Of a stretch of 64,000 bases of DNA, positions 55,666-64,000 are shown in pieces. The stretch is from Liopterus haemorrhoidalis (lineage: Eukaryota; Arthropoda; Insecta; Coleoptera; Dytiscidae), in the NCBI GenBank assembly GCA_963971575.1, contig OZ020611.1, forward strand, positions 228,152,260 through 228,216,259. The letters run 5' to 3'. The notes under the pieces were generated by a model, which was given only the letters and a program-made list of their open reading frames with translations, was not told where the DNA came from and ran no database searches. Position numbers and translations under genes: made by a program. Position 1 is the stretch's first letter, and the number at the start of each line of letters is the position of its first letter.

Positions 55666-55926
55666 GTTGCATAATATACTATTTCAAAATCACGATTGAA
55701 ATAATTTTGTGCAGAAAGTGAGGTTATAAATCTTAATTTCTGCTTAATTTACACTAATTTAACTAGTAAATCGGACATATCTGAACGCTGTGTGTTTTAA
55801 ATATATTAAATATATTTAAAAAAGAGATTAGTGCTTAATTTGGATATTTAAATAAGCCTTAAGAAACTGAACATGTTTTTTAAATCGCCGCGGCAAAACA
55901 AATGCTCACGGTCTTAAAACTTTGTT

Positions 55927-56036
55927 AAAGAACGAGTCAAGTGTTTTAACTTAAGTTATCCTTAACTCAAACAACATACAAAAACATATTATTTTAACTT
56001 GAGTTAAAGATAACTCCAGTTAAATAACTCGTTCTT
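55927..56036. mobile_element. small hairpin MITE
   Basis: AAAGAACGAGTCAAGTG...AGTTATCCTTAACTCAA is an imperfect inverted match of TTGAGTTAAAGATAACTCC...AACTCGTTCTT, arms about 43 nt. Confidence 0.6.
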
Positions 56037-56039
56037 CAT

Positions 56040-57580
56040 CAATTAGTGGCTAAAACTGCTCGTACGCGTACCGCTTATAGTTGAAAAATTGTGATTTTTT
56101 TTCCTAATGCAGATAAGCTAATATTTTTTAGTTTTAAAATATTTTTTGTAACTAATAACAAACTTAACCTAATATAAAAAATATTTTTCAACATGAAAAA
56201 CTGAAGGGGTGACTACTTAACTAAATAACGCTTAAAATTCACTAAATATTTTCGAATAAATAGTAAAATACCCCTTCTAATTAAACTAATAAAATATCTT
56301 CTTAAACAACCGCATACTATATGAAAGAACAAAGAAAATAACAGACAGAGCTTTAAAAGAAAAGAAATATTATTGTGACCATATAATAATAATAGATTCA
56401 AAACGCCTAAGTGGCGCACAGGGCAATGAAAGTAAATTTAGTTCCTTGTTCTTCGGTATTACATGAGAACCACGCCGTAGGCATGACGTTTCATTTGGAA
56501 CTATTAACTCTGTATAATCAGGTAGTTTCAGGTCACAGTTTCTCAAAATGAACATACAAAAATTAAAACTGTGATATAAACTTATGAGAAAATAATAAAT
56601 ATTATTTATGTTTGTAATTATTATGTTTGTAACATATGTTATATAAAATGTTACATTTTAGAACTTCTTCTATTCATTTCTAAAGTTCGTCTAGCGAAAG
56701 ATTTTCCATCAAGGACGAATGTATGCAGAGATAAATCAAATGATGATTTTACATATGTCACCCATACAATTTGTTAGAAAGAAACAGAACATTAAACGTA
56801 AGTCGAAATCTAACAAAGCAAGAGAAAAGAACAGACATACCTAAGTGTAGCTATTCTTGATAAAATTTCTCGATACGTACGTCTTTGTTCCTAGCTTAAA
56901 TTTTATACTCTACCGGCGAAATCTCAAACTATTTTATAGGCGTCGTTTTGGTAAAATTCTGGCTTTTGATTGTTTGAAGTTTTTGTGTTTGTGTTTATTC
57001 ACTTATCATTTTTATTTGTAATGCAATAAGACCGAATAATCATTTTAATAATAATTTGTTATATTTAATAATTTGGTACTGTATATATAACCTTTCAAAC
57101 TTCCAACTTAAATTAGAATCTTAATAAAATAGGTCTTAAAATAGGACAGTTATATCCCGCTTCCAATCGTTTATCATTAAACTTATACCAGACAATTTAT
57201 AGTTGACCTTGTTGGGAAATCTTTCGCTAGATGAACTATAGAACTATCATTTAATAGTTCATCTATTAGCCACAAAAGCGCTGTTTTTCACACATAAAAA
57301 ATTACTAAATTTAGCTCCCTCTGTTATTATTAATTGTTCTTAATACTAACATTAAAATATCTTTTTAGGTATTGATTTTCTGTTGAAAATCATTTAGACT
57401 AGAATAGAAATACAACAATGGCAGGCATTTTCATAACAATATAATCATTCTCTCACAATTTTTAAATACCTAACATCATATAACTATTCTTCAGTCATTT
57501 TACCAGGCAATCAAAAAACATCTATCTATACAAAAAGCAACTACATTGACTACCATTGTTGAGTGTACAGCATAGAGTAA
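56040..57580. other. B/C spacer, unassigned
   Basis: No gene, RNA or element recognised. Short minus-strand frames at 56213-56555 have no family signature. Confidence 0.45.
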
Positions 57581-57599
57581 AATGGCGATGGATCAAAAT

Positions 57600-58560
57600 A
57601 ATATAGAGCTTGTTAAGTCACGTGACTAATGAGATTAAAGTACAGGTTCTATCAAGTCCGTAAAACATCAACAGACATGTAAGATACAGTAACACCCAGC
57701 TTAGTGCTACTTTTAACGCTGATTCACTAGCGCTTTTGTAGTCCTTACTGGCCAGTATTTCGTGGGCAAAACGCAAAACAACTTGAAATAAAGTCAACTA
57801 AACATCATGGAAAAGGTAAAGAACCTTTCAGACACAAGACGTAGAAGTAAATAATTTAGAAACATTTCTAAGAGAAGCTGGTTTGATAGATTCAAACAAC
57901 GGCATAAACTACGTAGCATCCGCATCTATGGGAAAGCTGCAAGTGCAAACACAAAGGCAGCCAATTTCCCTAGGTTTTATGAGTATCAACCAGCGTGGCA
58001 ACTATTCTCGCCATGTCTTCACTGTGGATGAAACAAGTGTTTACTGGAAACGCATAGCATCACGCTCTTTCATCTATCTAGAAAAAAGGACTCTTCTGAA
58101 TGCAACACCGGAAAAATCGGTTTAAAACTATTAGTTAGCAGTATTATATTTGCTTAATACGCATTAAAATGCAGTAATATATATCATATAGTTGGACACT
58201 TCAATCTGAAATAGATGCTCGTTTATCATTCAGAAACTACATGACCAGCGCGGACAGAAATACATCTGCCTATGATTTTATAAACAAGTATGGATGCGTA
58301 ACAATAAAAAATCTTCACACAGGGATTTGTTTCACCTCTTTATCCTGGAGTGAAAATTTTTTCCAACACATCCTAGGTAGTTCTAGGAGTTATCTAAGAA
58401 CCAAAAGCTTTGTTGGTGATCGGTAATGCTCCAAACCACCTTCAAAATCTTGATACCATGCAGACCTGCATTCCCGTCGAAATAGTTTACCACCAAACAC
58501 TACCTTACTCCAACTAATAGATCAGTGTAATTTCTAATACGAAGATCTACTACCGTATCA
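57600..58560 (+). pseudogene. pogo/Tigger transposase core relic
   Basis: HVFTVDETSVYWKRIASRSF (first Asp of the DDE/D domain), then EKRTLLNATPEKS. After gaps come SADRNTSAYDFINKYGCVT and, in another frame, VIGNAPNHLQNLDTMQ, the degenerate second catalytic segment (LLDNAPxHP). A CACGTGACTAA motif occurs near both ends (57621, 58769). Decayed by stops and deletions. Confidence 0.75.
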
Positions 58561-59069
58561 AGCAAATCTATGCTATTTTATCATATAATGAATTTATTGT
58601 GAAGCATTTTTTAGGAAAATATCTAAAGCACTAACCGAAGTATTACTGTATCTTTTAACTGTACTGTATTTCAACATTTAGTTTAAAACTGATTTAAATA
58701 ATCTGTATATTAAACTATTCAAATGTTTTGATGTAAAATTTTCGTTTTATAACTGTCTCCATATCTTGTCACGTGACTAACAACTCGGTTGACGTTTGTG
58801 TAAAAAATTGAAGATGAGATTCGGTAAAAGAGAGCCATTGCATTGTTTGTTATACAACACCGTACGTTTTGTTGCAACCATTTTGTAATAAAGTATAACG
58901 TGTACAATGACTATATTTGAATCCTCCGAATTTTCTGTAACAAACGTTATTTTAAATGTTCGAAATGTCTTAAATAAATAAATTTGATTTTATGCAACAC
59001 ATTGCTAACCAGTCACAACGAGCAATCACTTGTCTTCGGTGGAAGATGGTGAAGTGTTTTATTTTTAGT

Positions 59070-59213
59070 TTATTGGTACGACTGTTGCCTGAACATTGAT
59101 GTGATTTCTTCAACTGTTTTGTTCTTTGTTTCGGGGACCTTTTTCCAGATGAATAGATTTGTGAATGCCAAACAAATGACGAAGAAGATGAATACGTATG
59201 GACCAACAACTTC
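59070..59213 (-). CDS. copy C terminal exon: helix 12 and C-terminus
   Basis: 144 nt including TAA, acceptor TTTGCAG. Encodes EVVGPYVFIFFVI, helix 12, KKVPETKNKTVEEI and a short tail SMFRQQSYQ. Confidence 0.93.
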   Translation of the reverse strand, partial: EVVGPYVFIFFVICLAFTNLFIWKKVPETKNKTVEEITSMFRQQSYQ

Positions 59214-62200
59214 CTGCAAATAAAAAATAAAATAAGTAAGAATAAACAAGTAATTAATCAGAGTTGCATTGATTTAAAGCAGTGATTTAAATCAGATTTA
59301 AATTACATTGATTTTTTTTTTTTTAGTCATTGATTTAAATCACTTTTTCTTTTTTTAATCACTTTCAAAAGCGTGTAGATATATAAAATACCGCAATTCA
59401 ATGTTCCAATGTGTTACAGAGATTGCACTATTTGCACCATCATTTCGTCATTTTCACAGACCGCCAACATACGGGGTCTGTTCAAAAAGTATCGCGAATT
59501 TCGTGTTTTTTCAAAAATTATTTATTTATTCATGAATATCTATTTTGTCCCCTTCAAAGTAATCCCCACCAGATATTATACACTTGTGCCAACGTTTTTT
59601 CCAATCCTCGAAGCACTTGAAAACATCATTTTTTGTGATCTTGTTCAGCTTCTCCTTCAATGCCGTCTTTATCTCCTCACTCGTAGCGTAGCGTTGTCCT
59701 TTCATGGGCCTCTTCAGTTTCGGAAACAAGAAAAAGTCACAGGGGGCCAGATCTGGGGAATACGGTGGCTGCGGCATTATTAGTGTGTTGTTTTTGGTCT
59801 AAATTGAGCAATTTTGGTACGAATTTCGCGGCGACCCGTCTCATGCCCAAATCATTGGTAAAAATCGAATGGCACGAACCAATTGATATGTTTAGGTCCT
59901 CAGCAACTTCTCTAACGGTGATTCGACGATTGGCCAATACTATTTTCTTCACTTCATCAATGTTTTCGTCTGTTGTTGACGTGCTCGGGCGTCCGGTACG
60001 CTCTTCGTCGTTCACATCTTCTCGGCCCTCTAAGAACATTTTGTACCACCGATAAACGTTACTTCGGTCCAAGGTAGCTTCACCATATGCCACAGTCAAC
60101 ATTCGGAATGCGTCCGCGCACTTAATTTTGTTTTTCACACAAAATTTGATACAGATTCTTTGATCCATTTTTTGGTATAGGCAAAAATCGAAGACGAGCC
60201 AAAACACTTGCAAGCAAAGCAACTGTCAAATATTAACTGAACATTCAAAATGGCCGAACTTGTCGGCATAAGTTAGAGACATGAGTACCAACATAACGCC
60301 ACAAAAAAATCAAAAATCGAATATACGTAACCCGCGGAAATTCAAAATTCGCGATACATTTTGAACAGACCTCGTACACTCGCACAGACACACATTAAGT
60401 TCTAGAACTGCCACTGATTGTAATATAAATTAACACTGTTGTGGATCGTTTATTTAAATACTGTATTTACCTGAATGGGCAAGAATCCAAGACTGACGAT
60501 AGTGTTAGCGGTCCAGTTGACAGTGACAGCAATAGATTGGGCTGTTGGTCTTGCAGCCTGGCTGAACATCTCAGATACCAAGAACCAAGGAATTGAACCG
60601 GGACCCGTCGCGAAGAATACCATGTACAAATAAACCAGGATGATACAGCAGTAACTGAATGCTTGTACAGTTTCGACAAAAACCAGAGACAATGTGAGTA
60701 AAATAGTATCGAGAAGCATGCCTATGTAACCGATGAGCAGAAGTGTTTTTCTTCCAGCTTTTTCTACGAGGACTAAGGATATGATGGTCATAACTACGTT
60801 GACAACACCCATACCGAGAGTGGCAAGTTGGGCATTTTCTTCGGAGAGTTTTGCCATTTTGAAGATCTTGGTTGAGAAGAATACGACCTGAAAAAATCAA
60901 ATTAATTAAAAATAATTCTTTACTTGAATTGTGTCAATGCAGTGACTCAATTCAAACGTTATTTAATTACACTAGCAGACCCGTTGCCAACAACGTTGGC
61001 AAACTGATATCGAATAAAAATCAATATAAGCAGGGATCAATTATTAAAATTTGCATGATTCTGCGTATATTAACAAAACAAACACGTTTCTTGTTTATAC
61101 CTAGGAAATCCTAAAAAGCTGCTTAATGCATGTCATTTAAAAATTAATATCGGGCCGGGTACGGCCCGCGGGCCATATGCTGGACATCAATGGTATAGCT
61201 GTTTCTGATTATACCTAGGAAACCTTAAAAAGCCGGTCAAAGCGTGTCGTTTAAAAATTAGTATCGGACCGGATACGGCCCGCGGGCCATATGCTGGACA
61301 TGAATGGTATAGTTGGTTCTGATTATACCTAGGAAATCCTAAAAAGCTGATTTATGCGTGTCGTTCAAAAATTATTATCGGGCCGGGTACGGCCCGTGGG
61401 CCATATGCTGGACCTCAATGGTATAGCTGTTTCTGATTATACCTAGGAAATCCTAATAAGCCGCTCAATGCGTGTCGTTTAAAAATAAGTATCGGGCCAG
61501 ACACGGCCCGCGGGCATAACGTTAATTGACACAACATTCTTTAATTAAGCCAATGTATATACTGACTGGAGAGCTAAGAGCTATATTCCCGCTAAGGCTA
61601 AACACATAGTGAAGCAGAGAGCAAAGCAGCGATGAATGCGGAGAGCAAAGCGGCGAAATTAAATAAATGAATTCGTGTTAACACGCGCATAGTGGAGGGT
61701 ACTGCAGCGAGGTTATATCGTTGTTATAGTCGAGCAAAGCGACGCGTTCAAACAATTTTGATTTCTCTGCTATCATCGTTGCTAAAATAGTTGTTTAAAA
61801 TGGATATTGAGTCATTTACAAGTAGTTCTCATTTATAAGAGGTATTTATAGTAGGTTCCGATTGAAATTTGTCCATCTTTTACCAATTTATGTTGAATTT
61901 TTTTCAAAATATAATCAAACGTTGAAATAGTCATGCGAAAATAAGAATGAAACTTTTCTGGATGTTCGCGGAGTTGCATATAGAAATTATGAAATTCACT
62001 ATGTATATGTCTACTTTTATTTATTCTGTGAACATTGCACCTTCTAGTTTTTTTATTTTTATTTTTTAGTAAATACCAAATTTTCAGGGAACAGTTTTCT
62101 GTTCGTAAAAAATCCATTATAATTTTGTGAACTTTCTGCTCGATTTTAAACGCGTCACTATGTGTAGACACTCTTTTATAAGCGCGACATTCTTTCGCTG

Positions 62201-63235
62201 TTTTACTCTCCGCCTTCATCGCTGCTTTGCTCTCTGCTTCACTATGTGTTTAGCCTAAGTTAGCTGCTGTCGGAGAATGTCGCTCCGACTGGTGGGGAGC
62301 GACCGACCACACACCTCAAGCCCCGCTAGCACCTAGGAACTTAGCGTTACGTGAGGATACACAGGAATTAGGGCTTTTATATATATAATTCATTCATTCT
62401 CTTTGGTCCATGAATATGATCCAATGATATTCAATGAAATACTCAATGGCTGCATTCAGCAGACTCACCGGTGAGTTACCGGTTAGTAAATTTTTCCTGT
62501 ATACATACGTTGATCTACCGGTGAGTTACAATACTCTCACCAGTCGTTATTTCATTAACCGAATTTCATTTACAATTGCTCACCGGTGGATATTTTGACA
62601 GTAAAAATTTATGGAATTGAGTGTTAAGTCAGTTTACTTAGTTAATGACGAGACGCATATAAAGCACAAGTACTTTTAAAATTACTGTAAAAGCTTACAT
62701 TCAAAATTTACTGTCATTACGATCTGTCATTGTTTAGATATTGTAATTTTGAAGAGTTGTGTAAGCATGCCAAATTTCAACTCTCTAAGTTTAGCCGTTT
62801 GGCTACAATTTTTACCGAACAGACAGACAGACAGACTGACAGACAGACAGACAAACATGCAGACGACAAAATGACGGTATAAGGATTTTTTGGTCTTACC
62901 TACAAAACCTCAAAAATGTAATGAAACTTATTGGAATTTTTTACCACATTATTTTGCCTGAAGATGTTTTTATTTAATTTTTAATGTTACCAAACTAAGT
63001 TCCGACTTTTGTGTTTGAAAGTAAATTATATTAATAAATATACTTACAGCATTGATACCAGAAAGTTGCTGGCCCAACATCATGACAACAGCGATGATCA
63101 TTGGAATTCTGAGAACATCGTTGGTCAAAAGATCACGCAATGTTACTTTGGGCAATAGTTTCATAGCTTCATATTCGGCTCTCATTTCGTCCATCTCTTC
63201 ATGTACTTCAACACTTCCACGTAACCATGACAACG
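59070..63235 (-). CDS. Glut1-like sugar transporter, copy C (5' part outside window)
   Basis: 3' end of a conventional insect class I GLUT (Glut1-like) gene. Visible exons: 63235-63048 (188 nt; WLRGSVEVHEEMDE loop and helix 7 QQLSGINA), 60887-60471 (417 nt; FFSTKIF, helices 8-11, VEKAGRK, GPGSIPWFLVSEMF, NWTANT) and 59213-59070 (144 nt; EVVGPYVF, KVPETKNKTVEEI, stop TAA). It keeps the QLS and GPGxIPW signatures that copies A and B have lost, so it is the best candidate for the ancestral glucose transporter of the cluster. Its 417-nt exon equals exons 7 and 8 of copy B joined (213+201) plus one codon, so an intron was gained or lost between the lineages. Upstream exons are expected beyond 64000. 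Confidence 0.92.
59472..60374 (-). mobile_element. mariner element, internally deleted
   Basis: Inverted ends CGGGGTCTGTTCAAAAAGTA / CGAGGTCTGTTCAAAATGTA, TA duplication. It contains a head-and-tail transposase. It lies in the last intron of copy C. Confidence 0.92.
59526..60164 (-). pseudogene. mariner transposase, middle deleted
   Basis: MDQRICIKFCVKNKIKCADA, YGEATLDRSNVYRWYKMFL, GRPSTSTTDENIDEVKK and NISIGSCHSIFTNDLGMRRV (HTH domains) end at FVPKLLNLDQKQ. A frame change at about 59780 then leads to PPYSPDLAPCDFFLFPKLKR, RYATSEEIKTALKEKL and SGGDYFEGDKI. The first two catalytic Asp residues are missing; the third region remains. Confidence 0.9.
60471..60887 (-). CDS. copy C exon: helices 8-11
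   Basis: 417 nt, phase 0 at both ends. VVFFSTKIFKMAK, VEKAGRKTLLLIGY, FFATGPGSIPWFLVSEMF and VTVNWTANTIVSLGF are visible. It spans the position where copy B has an intron, between 34510 and 31908. Confidence 0.94.
61085..61520 (+). repeat. 114-bp minisatellite in Helitron
   Basis: The word TATACCTAGG recurs at 61096, 61210, 61324 and 61438, exactly 114 bp apart. Each unit holds GGGCCGGGTACGGCCCGCGG, itself palindromic, and TGCGTGTCGTTTAAAAAT. Confidence 0.9.
61596..62255 (-). mobile_element. PIF/Harbinger element inside Helitron copy 2
   Basis: Roughly 41-bp inverted repeats beginning GGCTAAACACATAGTGAAGC, TAA duplication (61593-61595, 62256-62258). GCAAAGCRGCG words lie at both ends. Same insertion point as in Helitron copy 1, so it was carried along by the Helitron. 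Confidence 0.85.
61833..62219 (-). pseudogene. Harbinger-like transposase N-terminal fragment
   Basis: RINKSRHIHSEFHNFYMQLR, EHPEKFHSYFRMTISTFDYI and LKKIQHKLV match the N-terminal block of PIF/Harbinger transposases. The preceding 70 residues are Lys-rich without a recognisable domain. The catalytic part is absent; the frame stays open for 128 codons. Confidence 0.75.
62446..62600. repeat. possible Harbinger-type end with ACCGGTGAG words
   Basis: ACTCACCGGTGAGTTACCGG, CTACCGGTGAGTTAC and GCTCACCGGTGG repeat within 150 bp, the same style as the other motif-rich ends. The partner end was not found. Confidence 0.4.
62745..62926 (+). repeat. repeat beta, 3' end
   Basis: GCATGCCAAATTTCAACTCT, GCCGTTTGGCTACAATTTTT, a GACA microsatellite (62819-62858) and CCTACAAAACCTCAAAAATG. 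Confidence 0.7.
63048..63235 (-). CDS. copy C exon: central loop and helix 7
   Basis: 188 nt, acceptor CTATTACAG, donor GTAAGTAT. Encodes LSWLRGSVEVHEEMDEMR, VTLRDLLTNDVLRIP and helix 7 with QQLSGINA. This is the furthest 5' exon of copy C in the window. Confidence 0.93.
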
Positions 63236-64000
63236 CTGTAATAGAAATAACGTTTAATAAATTGTCTATACATTTATCGACAATTTCGGACAAAAAAAAT
63301 ATCGGAATGAACTCGGATGTATCTGTATTTATTATGTCGTTCACGTAAAGCCCCACCCGTACAGATATTCGTTTGATTCATACTGGTCACCGAAAAGTGG
63401 AACAAAATCTTTTTCACTTGCATATAAAACCCTATTAACATACTAGTTTACCCTATGAACTATAAACTAGAAAGATCTAGAATTTTCTAGAAATCCCACG
63501 GTTAGCAATATAAGGATCACACCACGCGCGGTTATGTCATCTACAGTCTACACCGACATAAGAATCTAAACTGAAATAGCAAAGTTTCGAAACAGGCACG
63601 GCCGCAGAGAAATTGCCAATGGGGGCAAAACTTGGGAACATGTGAATACAACTTGTTTCTTTTTTTCAAAAATTTTAAATATAAAGTATAAATACTATTT
63701 TCTCGTTGTAGTGGGACACGTGTCTCGTTTGCACGCCCCTGTGGACGCCCATGAAGGTCATATTAGTTTGGCACGCAGCAACAAAGGCTATTTGCGCATA
63801 ACGCAGCCCATATAAATGACTACACTACATATTAAAAACAACAAATTAAACAATCAATAAATAGATAAAATCAACAAAATAACGCATATTCAATAAAAGA
63901 AATCTTGCAGAGAAAAACACAAATAAATAGGATAAAAAGTCTGTTCGAAAATTTGAACAGACTCAGGGTGATGGTAAGAGGCTGTAAAGGGGCCAATTAC
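63236..64000. other. upstream intron of copy C, unassigned
   Basis: No further transporter exon is recognisable. A GGGGGCAAAACTTGGG / CACGCCCCTGTGG pair is reminiscent of hAT ends, but no duplication is seen. Confidence 0.4.

Larger units (their letters stand above)
60972..62391 (-). mobile_element. non-autonomous Helitron, copy 2
   Basis: Same 3' hairpin (TTGCCAACGTTGTTGGCAA) plus CTAG-T end as copy 1, and the same other end (GGAATTAGGGCTTTTATATA). It contains four tandem units of the 114-bp minisatellite and the Harbinger element at 61596-62255. Not disrupted by later insertions, so this is the reference copy. In an intron of copy C. Confidence 0.78.

Noticed and set aside
57613..58790. 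CACGTGACTAA at 57621 and 58769 as terminal inverted repeats of the pogo relic
   Set aside because: The motif is itself palindromic (CACGTG) and the surrounding bases do not pair, so end status is not supported.

Overview
The window reads as AT-rich, intron-containing insect nuclear DNA. A beetle is possible, but the sequence alone does not settle the order. Three coding loci can be followed. All lie on the minus strand and all belong to the class I SLC2 (GLUT-type) sugar transporter family. They form a head-to-tail tandem cluster. Copy C is the 3' part of a conventional insect Glut1-like gene (exons 59070-63235, continuing past the right edge). Copy B is complete (9 coding exons, 30059-49506, 471 aa predicted). 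Copy A is the first seven coding exons (1901-28121), with its last exons beyond the left edge. A and B have identical exon lengths and phases (6, 99, 134, 202, 214, 191, 213 nt). Both start with a six-nucleotide coding exon (Met-Lys). Both have lost residues that typify glucose-transporting class I GLUTs (the QLS motif of helix 7 and the helix 5 glutamine), so they look like a divergent, lineage-specific pair.

Almost everything else is transposable-element sequence, often nested. I could place: mariner copies and relics (1149-1892, 8529-10672, 15299-15475, 32173-33006, 40392-40866, 59472-60374); hAT elements with exact 8-bp target duplications (2924-4021, 11197-12083, 23828-24434, 33533-33881, 39152-40255, 42383-44859); PIF/Harbinger-type elements, most with TAA/TTA target duplications (4338-5036, 17186-18223, 20742-21784, 25759-27302, 37544-38015, 42671-43869, 61596-62255); pogo/Tigger relics (11008-13354, 57600-58560, plus a MITE at 19846-20308); MULE-like sequence (19554-20720, 33150-34370); non-LTR retrotransposon pieces (8604-9509, 14417-15294, 35180-37362, 41560-41765); two copies of a non-autonomous Helitron (2609-5163, 60972-62391); several palindromic TA-target MITE families; and a roughly 1-kb repeat family whose copies carry different tRNA-like modules at the same internal position.

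Layout. 1-28.1 kb is copy A with four introns expanded to 5-6 kb by nested elements. 28.1-30.06 kb is the A/B spacer, with a spliced helix-turn-helix transposon relic. 30.06-49.5 kb is copy B. 49.5-59.07 kb is the B/C spacer, with MITE clusters, a pogo relic and a long unannotated AT-rich stretch. 59.07-64 kb is the 3' half of copy C. The TE load falls on different introns in A and B: intron 6 is 6151 bp in A but 63 bp in B, and intron 3 is 79 bp in A but 5012 bp in B. This lets each paralogue act as an empty-site reference for the other.
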